Below are positions 13,601-37,048 of a stretch of 64,000 nt of DNA, one piece after another; the first letter of the stretch is position 1, and every line of letters starts with the position of its first letter. The stretch is from NCBI GenBank assembly GCA_027972325.1, contig JAPMOS010000012.1, forward strand, positions 615,501 to 679,500. The letters run 5' to 3'. The position numbers were made by a program, and so were the translations under genes. The stretch is from Paratrimastix pyriformis. Lineage: Eukaryota; Preaxostyla; Paratrimastigidae. Below the pieces are notes generated by a model. The model saw only the letters and a list, made by a program, of their open reading frames with translations. It ran no database searches and was not told the DNA's origin.

Positions 13601-16600
13601 CGTCCTCCTCCTCCTCTTCGTCCACCTCTTCCTCCTGCTCCTTCGTCATCTCCTCCTCCTTTTCCTTCTCCTTCTCCTTCTCCTGCTTCTGCTTCTGCTT
13701 GGTCAACTCCTTCGTTGTCTCCTCCTTTTTCTGTTCCTGTTGGGCAGCAGCGGCGGCGGCGGCGGCAGTCGCGGCGGCCTCGGCTTCCCGCTGCTGGGCC
13801 AACGCCTGGGCCTGCTGGAGGGCCTGCTGGAGGGACCCCTCGCGGGCCCGGGCCTGGGCGGCCTCCTGTTGGGCCTGCTGGGCCTCCCCCCGGGCGGCCT
13901 CGGTGTCGGCCTGGGCCCGCTCGGCCCGCTCGGCCTGGGTGCGCCCCTGGGCCCGGGCCTCCTCCAGCTGGCCGGCAAGGGCCTCGCAGCGGCGCCCCTG
14001 ATCGGCCCCCTGGGCCCGCAGCTCATCGGCCTGGGCCTGGGCCTGGGCCAGCTGCCGGGCGGCCTCCTCCAGACGGGCGGCCTGCTCGCCCAGCCGGCTT
14101 GCCTGCCCGTCGGCCCGCCCGAGGGCCGCCTGTAGGTCGCCCTCCAGCTGCGCCCGGGCGGCCGCGGCCGCGGCCAGGGCCTGGGTGGCCTCCTGGGTGG
14201 CGGCTGCCTGGGCCTGCTCGAGGCGGGCCAGCCGGGCCTCCAGGTCGGCTGCCCGGCGGGCCTCCTGGGCAGCCCGCTCCTGCTGGGCGGCCAGCTGGGC
14301 CCCCAGAGCGGCCTCGCGCTGGGCGGCCTGCTGGTTGGCCTCCTGGGCGCCCCGGGTGAGGTCCTTCTGGGCGGCCAGCGCCCCCAGGAGCCGGTCGCGT
14401 TCCCCTTGCACATCCTGCCCCCCCAAAAGACCCCGACCGTGAGATCATCACCGTCATCATCACTATCATCCAGTCGTCATCACCATCGGCATCATCGTCG
14501 TCGTCATCACCATCGCCACCATCGCCACCATCACCGTCATCATCACCATCATCACATTATCATCGGGGGGCCGAGTGGGCTGGGAGGAGGGGCCTGGGCG
14601 AGGGTCTCGGGGCACGGACTGCGAGGGCCTGGGCGTGGGTGGCCTCCTCCTGGCATGCGCGCTCCTCGGCCGCCCGGCGGGCCTCGGCCTCCGCATCCCG
14701 GAGCCGCGCCGCCTCCTGCAGGCCGCAGCCGCGCCCACCCGCAAGGACACCATGAGCAGCAAGGAAAAAGGACGTCACGAGCAGGAATGGGGGCGAACAT
14801 CAGCCACCGGCTTGTGGCAAGAAGGCAACAGGGGGGGGCCGCCCGTCTCCGGACGTGGCGTGACGAGGACGGGGGCGGCAGGGGAGGGGCGGCAGGGGAG
14901 GGGCGGCAGGGGAGGGGCGGCAGGGGAGGGGCGGCAGGGGAGGGGCGGCAGGGGAGGGGCGGCAGAGGAGGGGCGGCAGAGGAGGGGCGGCAGGGGAGGG
15001 GCGGCAGGGGAGGGGCGGCAGGGGAGGGGCGGCAGGTGCTGGCTGTGCGGACGGCTGCGCGGGTCCTGAGCGTCTCCACCTCGGCCTGCAGGGCGGCGGC
15101 CTGGGCCTCGGACCGCTGCCCCGCCGGCCACCACAGGGCAGGACGGGGGCGCCAAGGGGGGGAAGAGAGGAAGGGAAGGGACCGGTTGGCGCGGGAGGAG
15201 CGGTGGCCCGGGAGAGCCGCGGCATTGGCGGCAGGAGGGCGGGCACGGCAACGCGACACGACGACGCGACGCAAGGAGGGGCGGCCTGTGGTGGCGGGGC
15301 GGGGGCGACCTTGGCCGCTGCTCGGGCCTGGTCGAGGTGCGCCTCGAGGGCCGCCTGGGCCGCGGCCGCGTTGCGCTTCTCGGCGCCCAGCCGCTCCTGC
15401 CCCCCGCCCCCCGCCCCCCGCCACCAGGCAGCCAGCGACCACCCGGCGGCAGCCCCACAGTGGTGAGCCGAGGGAGCCGGGCATGCAAGGGACGCCAGGG
15501 GCCGGGCAGGCGAGGGGCGCAACGCCGCGGGGTTGCTGTGTGGTGGCAGCTGGGGGGGCGGGGCGGCGGGGTCAGTGCGCCGAGACCATGTCGCCGCGGG
15601 AGTGGGACTGTGCCTCGCAGGCGAGGGCCTGCAGGTCGCGCGTCTCGGCCTCGCGGATGGCCACGTAGTCGCCCAGCCGGCCCGCCTCGAGGGCCTGGCC
15701 GCAGGCGGCCGCGACGGCCTCCTCCCAGAGCAGCTCAAGCTCGACCACCTTGTGGCTCTGCACCCCCCGGCGACAGACCGCCCCATCGGTTGTGAGCCGC
15801 ATGTCGTGCCCGCCTGTGTGCGTGCGCGTGGGGGTCTGAGCGGGGGGTGTGGGTGTGCGGTGCGGACGAGGTCGGCCGCCTGGGCGGAGCTGAGGGCCAG
15901 GGCCTGCTCGGCCTCCAGCTGGCCCGCTGCGCCGCATGGGCCGCCCATCCGCGCCGGGAGGGCAGGCAGCAGTGAGCAGTGAGGCGGCCGAAAGGCAAGG
16001 GGCAGTGAGGGACGGATGGTGGCGCAGACGGCCGTGCGGCGGGATGCCGTGTGGGTGAGGGTGCGGATCCCACCCCTGGGATGCCGTGTGGGTGAGGGTG
16101 CGGATCCCACCCCTGGGATGCCGCCCCGTGGGCGGGTGCGGACCGACGGCCCGACTGCACTTTTCCAAGAGGGCCCCCGTCTCCCGCTCGGCACGTCGCC
16201 GCATGCGCCGCTCCAGCGAGCCGCACTAAAAGGATGATCGCATCGGGGCACACCCGCGCCCAAATGAAGAAGGGGGCAGGCGGGGCGGGTGAGGGGCAAA
16301 AGAGGATGGCAGGAAGGGCTGACGGACGGAGCGGGCGAGGGACTGCTGGTGGAAGGCGCTCATCTCGTCCATGTGGGCCCCCATCTCGGTCACCACCTGG
16401 GGGGGGGGGAGGGGAGGGGGGGGGGGGGGCATACCCGAGCCAGCGGGACAGATCGGGGGATCGGGGGCCGGTGAGGCGGCGACGGCGAAGCAGCCGAACG
16501 AAAAGGATGGAACGGAGGACGCGCAGTGGGGCCGAGGTTGAGGAGAGTCGGAGGACGGGGTGGGGTGGGGTGGGTGGGAAAAGGCCGCCGGACCTCCTTG

Positions 16601-19600
16601 CGGACGGATGTCTCCGTCCGGGTGAGCTGCTGCAGCAGGTCCTCAATCTGCCAGGCCCCCAGGCCCACAGGGGCCGCCGCCGAACGGGTGGGGCGGGCGA
16701 ATGGGGCGGGCGGGCGGGTGAGCACAAGGGTGCCAGGCGCGGGTGGGGGCCAAGGCGGCTGCAGGGCAGGGTGGCAGGGTGGGCCAGACCACTTCGTCGG
16801 ACTTGTGCTCAGAAGACTCCATCGCCGCCAGGGCGGACAGGGCCAGCTGCAGCCGCCCCCGGGTCTCGGTCAGCTCCTTGTCTTGCTCTGCCGTGCCGGG
16901 GGGGATTCAGATGGTGACATTGAGACCGAAAATAAAAAAAACGCCCATCGAACCTTGGCCCCGGAGTTTGTCCGATGGCACATCGGCCCCGTGCTTCCGT
17001 CGGGTTTCCACCTTGGGCTGGATCTTGATCTACACGGCGGGAGATGAGCAAGGAGATGAGGGGGGAGGGGGGGGGTTTCAATTCGGACCTTGCTGGCAAG
17101 AGCAGCATATTCAAGAACCTGGGCACATTCTTCGATGGACGCCGGGGCCGGAGAGACGTTCGCGAAGAGGATGGGTTGACCCGTTTCAAAAAACTCTTTC
17201 AGCATCACAGTCAAGAGTTTCTCGCGGAACCGGACAAACTGCGCAGGGACAAAAGCAGAAACCCCACAAAAAATTTGTTCGGGGAGAAAAAGTGTTGGCC
17301 GGAGGACAACGGGGCAGTTGCAGGAGGAGAAAGTTGGTCGACGAAAAGTGGAGATAACCCTGTATTAATTTGATACCCCCGGTAGTAAGGACCTTTAACG
17401 TCTCTGCAAAACTTCAAAACGGGATGAGCGAACCCACTGTGCAGCAACGGCAGCAAGAGGAAGTTAAGACCGTCCCTGAGAACCTCTCTCATATTCCTCG
17501 TGCCCTCACCAGCGTTGTCCACGTCCGCTTTTCCATTCTCTCAGAAACTCAAGTATGTTTGATGTATTTTTCCCCCCATTTCAGCCGACTCAGCCCACAG
17601 AGAACCTCTTCATCAGCATTTCCGGGCTTATCGGAGCAGGGAAGACTACTTTCGCCCGGCGCCTGGCCGAGAAGCTTGGTCTGCATTTTTGTTTCTGTGA
17701 CGAGTCTCGCTGAATTTCCGTTCAGGATTGCCTGTGTTTTACGAGCCCGTAACAGAAAATCCCTATCTGGCCCATTTCTACCAGGATATGGCCAAATATA
17801 GCTTCCCGCTTCAGATCTATCTGCTCAACGAGCGTTTCAAGCAGCATCAGCAAATCATCTGGTCAGGCCGTGGAGGTGTTCAAGATCGTACGATTTACGA
17901 GGACGGTATTTTCGCGAAAATGCTGTACGACTCGCATCTGATGAGCGACCTCGACTATCAGACATACACCTCACTCTTCTCGAATATGAGCAATTTTATG
18001 CGCAAGCCGAATATTATTGTGCATTTGGACGTCTCCCCTGAGGTCAGCCTGGCCCGCGTCCACGAACGGTCCGCATCATTGTCTTCACAACATCGCCCTT
18101 CACACCATCAAAAGGAACCGCGATTGCGAGAAGGGCATGACACTCGAGTACCTTCAGAATTTGCATGCCCATTATGAGGAGTGGATCCGTGACGTTTCCC
18201 GGGTCATTCCTGTCATCAAGGTGAACTGGTCCAAGTATCAGTCTGCCGAGGTGATGGCCGATCTGATCAAGACCGAGGTGGAACGCCTGCAGAACATTCG
18301 GTACATTGACTTTTCCACCCACGAGCTGTGAGGACACCCCCCACTGCCCCTTCCATATCTCATTCACCCTCTATTATCTCCTCTTCACGGTCGGTCGCCA
18401 CTCGCACGAAGACTGCGAGTGTCTGTGACCTGACCGCTCGCCCGGCCCCTGCGAAATCGCGGGATGGTCTACCGGGTGGATGGAGTGCGTGCGTGTGCTT
18501 CGTCGCATTCTCCCGTGTGGACGCTGTGGTTTGCCCTGTGTGTGTGCTGCCGTGAGTGATGCGCCCGTCCGAATAATAGTGCCCGGCAGCTCCGAAAAGG
18601 CAATGAGGCACCTGGGGTGGCGGGTCGGCAGCTGGGGCAGACCTTGTTGGTGGGCTTCTCGTTGAGGTCGCGCATGCACTGGCCGAGGGTCATCAGGGAG
18701 ATGTTGATGCCGTTCTGCTCCTGCTGGGTGACGGCCGCCCGCTCGGACCCGGCCAGATCCACCACCGCCACCCGGCCCACAAGCTGTCGCCACCCAGCCA
18801 CCCATCAACCCCCAGACGTCATGCGGCTGTGAGCTGACCCTGGGGGCGGGGGCGGGCGGGGGCGGGGGCGAGGGGCGGACCGTGTCGGCCTGGTAGACGG
18901 AGGCGATGCAGAAGCAGTGCGACCGGGACGAGTTGCTGTTCAGCGCGGTGCTCGACACGGCCCGGTTGGTCAGCGCCTGCTCGTGCAGGGCCAGGGCTTG
19001 CTGCTCGCGCCCCCGCCACCCCCGTCATCACCCGCCACCCCCACCCGCCCCCGACCATCGCCAACATCAGCGACGGCTCCTCACTCGAGCTGCCCCTCAC
19101 CCTCACCCTCACCCTCACCCCGCCCCGGCCCCGGCCCCCCGGTGGTCTCGGGTTGGCGGACCTCGTACGATGTGACGGGGATGGCAGTGGCGGCGCCAAG
19201 GTCGACCGACCGGCCGAAGTTCAGCACGGGGCGCTCCTTCCCCTGGACGGGCCAGAGACGGAAAAGGCAGAGAATGCGTGTGGGCCGACAGGGCGGGGGG
19301 GGGGGCCACAGCCACACAGACGGGAGGCAGCAGGTCGTACGCGTGGTCGGAGCGCACCTCGACGTAGCTCAGCCGCACCTGGAAGGGCACCCCCGGCACC
19401 ACCCCTGGCCCCGATGCATCCACGAAAGAGAGTCAGGCCCGGGCTCTCTGGGCAGGTCTCTCCCCCAGGGGGGCCGCAGGACGGGCGTGAGGGGGCGGGG
19501 GCGAACTTTTGGGGCGGGGCAGCATGGGGGTCTCCAGCTGGAAATCGGCCGGGCCGGCCCGCGGGGTGGCGGGCGCACGGGGCGTCTGCGGCGGAGCCGT

Positions 19601-20381
19601 GGGAGGGCTCGCCAGCGGGTCGTCGGTCGGGTAGAGGGGGCCCGCCTCCCCCGAGGAGGACGTGCCCGAGGGGTCGGAGGTCCCCATGGGGGTCGAGGGC
19701 ACCGGGACGGCGGGGCATCCCCCCTGGGCGAGCACATCCTCCGGTTCGGGCTGCCCAAAGGAATGGCGCTCTCATCATGAGTGGGATCCGGAGGGCGGGC
19801 GGGGGGAGGGGAGGAGCAGAGAAAGAGGCGCAGCCCAAGGGGCGGACCGGGCTGAGGAGCCTGCGGAGGATCAGCGCGATAAGGCCGGGGTCGGCTGGCG
19901 TGCCACAGGTTGTGTAGGTTTTCCCTAGGGTGTTTCCGGATCAATGGGAGTCCGGCGGCGACCACCGCAGACCGGAGCAGGTGATGCCATAGGCCATGAC
20001 AAGCAAACTCTGTCCAGAGAAAACGGCGGGAATGTAAGGAGCTACGGTCGTGTTAAAGAGTTCGTCATTTTTCACGTCCTGAAAGATCCGCCGAAAATCG
20101 TAGGATTTTGTGGCAGCACTCTGAAGAAGGTGAAGTGCGATCAAAAGGATGGTACCAAATCAGAAACAAACGGTTGTGATGTGAATAGTTTTACTATTGG
20201 AATCAACGGCCACGTTTGGGTTTGGTTGTTCTCCAGGAAGGACAGGACGAACTCGCAAATAAACATGTACTGGGTTCAGTGGACCAGTCGAGATCGAGGC
20301 TGGGGCAAATGCGGAAACGGGGCGCACCCCAGGACCAGGCGTCTTATTCCCAGTATTAACAACGCTCGGACGAGAGAGCAT
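10617..20381 (-). CDS. Very large kinesin, best fit kinesin-6 (MKLP-like)
   Basis: A motor-first kinesin. The motor reads NPVHVYLRVRPVLPGEQPN, SYDFRRIFQDVKNDELFN, LLVMAYGITCSG joined to GKTYTTCGTPADPGLIALIL (P-loop GxTxSGKT), VRLSYVEVRSDHAYDLLPP, NSNSSRSHCFCIASVYQ (switch I), GRVAVVDLAGSERA (switch II), NGINISLMTLGQCMRDLNE, then FVRFREKLLTVMLKEFFETG and LFANVSPAPASIEECAQVLE. SLMTL-xxCM and the inserts before SYVEV resemble kinesin-6. A long coiled coil (about 17050-13500) follows, rich in Ala/Gln/Glu, then KDKDKD and Glu-rich stretches and a Ser/Pro/Arg-rich tail with repeated TPK/TPR sites around 12860-12910, CDK-like. The last exon ends TRTTRSSATRP with TGA at 10617. Intron 17239-18642 houses a complete kinase gene on the other strand. 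Motor assignment is firm; class and internal exons of the tail are less so. Confidence 0.8.
14870..15036. repeat. 11-base minisatellite in a kinesin intron
   Basis: About 15 copies of a unit close to GGGGCGGCAGG, with a few GCAGAG variants. It falls between two coiled-coil exons of the kinesin gene and produces long open frames on both strands that have no protein meaning. Confidence 0.8.
17424..18331 (+). CDS. Deoxyribonucleoside kinase (dGK/dCK/dAK family), nested in a kinesin intron
   Basis: The enzyme phosphorylates deoxynucleosides in salvage of dNTPs. The joined frame starts MSEPTVQQRQQEEVK. After a short intron (donor GTATGT) it reads ENLFISISGLIGAGKTTFAR (P-loop), then LPVFYEPVTENPYLAHFYQD, FPLQIYLLNERFKQHQQIIW, GGVQDRTIYEDGIFAKML (the DR-x-x-YED motif of the family), PNIIVHLDVSPEVSLARVHE and, after a third intron, NRDCEKGMTLEYLQNLHAHY. 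It ends IDFSTHEL and TGA at 18329. The length, about 250 residues, suits the family. The whole gene lies inside the 1,404-base intron of the opposite-strand kinesin and is AT-richer than the flanking kinesin exons. Substrate preference among dA, dG and dC cannot be read from sequence. Confidence 0.92.
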
Positions 20382-20471
20382 TGTGGGCAGGCGCCTGACC
20401 GCTTTTCAAATTGGGGATGAAAGAGCGGCTCGAACTTGAACTATATCGACGGTCGCAGGGACATTTGAGCC
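20382..20471. promoter_or_regulatory. Divergent promoter, kinesin and phosphoesterase
   Basis: Ninety bases lie between opposite start codons, AT-richer than the flanks. ACTATATCGACGG near 20440 contains a weak TATA-like stretch, but no motif is shared clearly with the other divergent promoters. Confidence 0.45.
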
Positions 20472-22934
20472 ATGACGCCCCTGTGCCTTTTTCTTTTTTG
20501 CGCATGGGCATTTGCCCAAGTTGAAAATACTCTTGATATTCCTGTTCTTCAAATAACTGGTCTGCGCGATTCTTCATCCGTTTTGAATAAATGCCATCGC
20601 TCCTTTTTTAAAGATGTCCATGGGTGGATTAACGGCCATCCTCGAGACTTAAACAAAGGAAATGCAACATTGGGAGACTTCCAGACTCTCATGGATGTGT
20701 ATTGCGCCGATAGAGATTGCATCACTGTCCGTCGGCACTTTTTTCTCCTTTTGGCCAATTCTGCCCTCGCCGTTGCAGATTGATTCTGGCGACCAAGTCG
20801 AGGGCACAGGGTACTCTGATGCCAGTAATCCCCCGGGATCCGAGATCTACCCCATTTTTGACCAACTTGGGTTGACCGCTCTCACCGTGGGCAACCACGA
20901 CCTCTTCGATGACCGGTCCGCGTCGCCTTCCCCCCACCTCCTCCTCCCCCCACCCCCTGACCGAATCACTCCGCTCGCCTGCTGCAGGTCATCGGTTTGG
21001 CTGCACGAGCACATCGCCAAGGGCAGCTCTTCCAGAAGACCCCTACCTGACCACCAACACCTTCCTGGCCGACGGGAAGACCCCTTTGGCACCAAGCGGT
21101 GGCACCTCGTCACCCTGCCCCACAGCCAGCTCAGGGTGCTCTTCCTGGTCGGTCCTCCCCTCCTCCTGCCCTCCCCTCCCCCTCCCCCCACTCCCCCCAC
21201 CCGCCCTTGTTGGGCTGCCCCGAGTGGAACCCGTGCGCGATCGTCATTCCTCCCCCTGCCCATCTGGGCTCCTCTGCCCTGCAGGATGGATGTACAACTT
21301 CGACAACCTCAACACGAGCCTGTGGAAAATCGTGCCCCCGGCCGCCCTGCTGGCCGACGCGGCCCTGCGGACCGACATCCAGGCCGCCAAGGCCGACCTG
21401 GTGGTCTCCTGTGCCACATCGGGTCCGCCGCCGTGCCCCCCCGAGGCACCGACACGGCTTGAGCTGACTCCTCCCCTCCTCCCCCCCCCCCCCCCTCTCT
21501 CTCTCTCCTGGATTCACGGCCGAGTCACCAGGTCGCTCGACCCAGACATGGCCCCGCTGGTGACCAGCCTGCGCAATCTGCTCCCCACCCAGCCGCTCCT
21601 GTTCGCCTCGGGCCATTCGCGTCTTCCGCCAGGTCAAGTGCCCCGGCGCCGATGCCCAGGTCAGACGCCGCCACCACCCTCCCCCTCCGCCGCCCCGCCA
21701 CCGCTGCTGCCACTGCCACTCGCGGCCGCCTCGCCGCTTCCGCTGCCCGACCGTCTCTTTCGAACACCTCGCTGGACAGCACCCACATCTTCCCTTGTGG
21801 GGCACGGGGGATGCGGGCTGTTGGGTGGGGCGGCCAACCAGTGCACCATCCTGGAGGCCGGCCGGTACCTGGAGAACCTGATGGCCTACACGATGCACTT
21901 CAAGAAGGCCCGCCCTCCCCTCGCCCTCCCCCCAGCATCACCAGCCCCAGGAGCTCACGCAGACCCTCGACCCCCCTCCACCTTCCTTCTCAGCCACTGA
22001 CCGTCCCCTCTTCTGCGGTGTCCTTCCCCATGGCCAGGTTGGGGCGATCTGGCAGTGGTCGGCGCTGCCGCAGGGCGGGCTGCCCATCCCGACCATCACC
22101 CAGTACCTGGGCTCGCTGGTCGGGGCGGACGACATCCGGGACGTGACCACCCCCGCCGGCCGCAAGGTGGCCCGCCAGATCGACGAGATCACCGCCCGCT
22201 ACCAGCTCGACACGGTCGAGGGTCCGCCCCCGCAACCATCCCGCCCCCCGCCTTCCCGCATCCCCGCCTTCCAGCATCTCCCCACGGCTCACTCTCTGGG
22301 CGACGCCGGCGGGCTGGCGGCCCCTGGGCAGCCTGCATGGACCGGACCCGGGTCGCCTCGGGCCTGTACAGCGACAGCAACTCGCTGGCCTACTTCTGGC
22401 TGCACGAGGTCCTGCCCGAGGTCATCCGGGAGCTGGTGCCCCACCCCGGCAACACCATCGCCGCCTACAACACGGCCGACTCGCGGGCTGACCTCCCCGC
22501 TGGCAAGCTGACCCGCAACGACCTCTACATGGTCCGCCGCCGCGCCCCCGTTCCCCCTTCGCCCCTTGCGTCCTCCCTGCCCGCCGCTCATTCGGCCACC
22601 ACCATTCGGGCAGGTCTTCCCGTTCGACATCCCGCTGTGGGAGGCCATGATGCTGCACAACCTGACCCGCGACCAGCTTTACTTCGCCATCGAGGGCTCC
22701 CCCATGCCCAGCCCCGTCCCGGCCCCGCCCGCGACCAACCCGCACTACGCGCTGCAGGTCGCCTACCGGGACATGGACCCCACCAAGGGCTACGACATCG
22801 TCACGGCCCAGTATAACATCATGCGCTTCGTCCGGGCACTGGACTCGATCGGGGTGCACCGGGTGCCCGATGCGCTGGGGCAGACCCTCTTCATCTCTTT
22901 CCGAGACTACCTGCGCGAGCATTATAAATGCTAG
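20472..22934 (+). CDS. Secreted calcineurin-like phosphoesterase (5'-nucleotidase-like, yeast YHR202W type)
   Basis: A hydrophobic N-terminus (MTPLCLFLFCAWAFAQ) is a likely signal peptide. The first intron (donor GTCTGC) splits the first metal motif, and joining gives VLQITDVHGWINGHPRDLNK (DxH). Next come SGDQVEGTGYSD (GDxxxxG), LTVGNHDLFDD (GNHD) and a later LLFASGHS (GH-x-H region). The C-terminal part gives ILEAGRYLENLMAYTMHFKK, QYLGSLVGADDIRDVTTPAG, TRVASGLYSDSNSLAYFWL, LPEVIRELVPHPGNTIAAYN, FDIPLWEAMMLHNLTRDQLY, VAYRDMDPTKGYDIVTAQYN and FISFRDYLREHYKC. GDLISF-like and NHD spacing match the fungal YHR202W group of secreted or vacuolar phosphoesterases. Substrate unknown. Exon borders in the proline-rich middle (21150-21650) are approximate. 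Confidence 0.8.
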
Positions 22935-23029
22935 GGGTCGCCAATAATAACATTCTCTTTCGGAAAACGTCGCTGTTTGGAGGGAGGCGGGAGAGGAAAG
23001 GGGGGAAAAATACCATCGTTGATGCGCGT

Positions 23030-23203
23030 TCATTCGTTGTGCTGAAGCCGAGCCTTTTCGGCCTTCGCCTTCTTGTAGGAGCGGTACTTGGCAGAACCGA
23101 ATGCTGCCACGGAAACGCCGACGAAAACCAGAAAGAATGCATTGCTGTGATTGGCGAGGAAGAGGTCGGCGTTGATCAAAAGCTGTTTCACGAGGTTCGA
23201 CAT
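23030..23203 (-). CDS. 57-residue single-pass membrane microprotein
   Basis: This short open frame reads MSNLVKQLLINADLFLANHS, then one hydrophobic segment (AFFLVFVGVSVAAFG), then a basic Lys/Arg-rich end (KYRSYKKAKAEKARLQHNE). TAG stands immediately upstream in frame. A CAG/TAG acceptor-like end and a GTGAGT donor about 220 bases upstream suggest a 5' UTR intron ending directly at the ATG. It lies in an AT-richer patch, as true gene starts do here. The shape fits a small mitochondrial or ER membrane subunit, positive-inside, but I do not recognise the family. Confidence 0.6.
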   Translation of the reverse strand: MSNLVKQLLINADLFLANHSNAFFLVFVGVSVAAFGSAKYRSYKKAKAEKARLQHNE

Positions 23204-23440
23204 CTAGCCGAGGCAGTTGTTAGCCGAGGAAGCGGACAAACAGAGAGTCCGCAAACCGGAACGATTTGGGGAGAGCACCAAAGGGCGTGGATGGCATGCA
23301 GGAGGATGGGCGAGAGAAGCGCGGCGGCGACACTCCGCACATATAAAAACAGAGAAGCCGAGGATAATGTAAGAGAGAACAACAACAACAACACAAAACA
23401 CAAACAAAAAACCGCACACTCACCAGGCTTCTTCCAATTA

Positions 23441-36237
<12,797 letters not shown>

Positions 36238-36285
36238 TTACAATCCAACAAACAAAAAAATAAAATTTTTTATAAACCCGGGATC

Positions 36286-36855
36286 CTATTGGACAGGTTC
36301 GCCGGTGATAATATTATAAGATCGAGAAAAGGCAGCCGACGGTCCACCGGACCGAGCGGGGGTTCGGGTGGCACCCAGTGGCCCCGAGATCGTGGGAGGC
36401 GCAGGCAATTGCTGGGTTTTTTCCTTTTGATGAAAGGCCAACTGATGCGAAATTCGATTGTGTGGCCCGGGGTGGAACCGATCAAAAGTTTCTTCTGGCA
36501 CACCTCGTTCAAAACCTGAAATTCATCAGACAAAGGCCGATGATGGGGGGCGGGATGCGGACAGACCGTTGATGGGATTGAATTTGCCCGCTTCAGGATT
36601 CCGTTTGTCCCGGAGCACCGGAGCCACGACAACATCATCTCTTATACGAAGATTTTGACGATATGTAGTGGCGAAATCAGTCCTGGCATCGCCCAGATGA
36701 ATTTGGCAAACCGATGGGTCGGCGCTCACAGCAGTCGGAGAACCTGCGGGTGGAGCTTCTTGCACTCGAAGAACCTGGTCCTTTGTAATGGCGTGCTCGG
36801 TCGAGTAACACGTTCTTTCGTCAAATTCGCCTGAAGACCCAGATGTGATGATCAA
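36286..36855 (-). CDS. Small two-exon protein, probable ciliary microtubule-associated protein
   Basis: Exon 1 (36567-36855) begins MIITSGSSGEFDERTCYSTE and contains VCQIHLGDARTDFATTYRQN. A 51-base intron (36516-36566, donor GTCTGT, acceptor TTTCAG) joins NPIN to GFERGVPEETFDRFHPGPHN. The second exon ends FSRSYNIITGEPVQ and TAG at 36286. The product is about 170 residues with little hydrophobicity. DF-TTYR and the terminal R-x-YNI-TG motif recall small proteins of flagellar doublet microtubules, but I cannot name the family. It ends only 48 bases upstream of the AXDND1-like start codon on the same strand, which adds to a ciliary guess. Splicing grammar makes the gene model good; function is inference. 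Confidence 0.65.
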
Positions 36856-37048
36856 GTCAGAGAACCATGAAATTAAGACCTTTTGGGAAGGGAATCCGAC
36901 TCAAATTTTTGTCTGGAGGGACTGAGCGCTCGTAAACGAGCCCTGGGTTTGTGTGCGCTGTGCCGGTGACGGTGGCGAAATGCGACATCAAAACGGGGTT
37001 CTAAACACATACGCAGGGAGTTCGACGCCGCGACCGGACGGCTGTCCG
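36856..37048. promoter_or_regulatory. Divergent promoter, small ciliary protein and transporter
   Basis: An AT-richer interval between opposite start codons. It is 97 to 193 bases, depending on whether the transporter starts at 36953 or 37049. It includes GAAATTAAGACCTTTTGGGA; no TATA box is certain. Confidence 0.4.
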
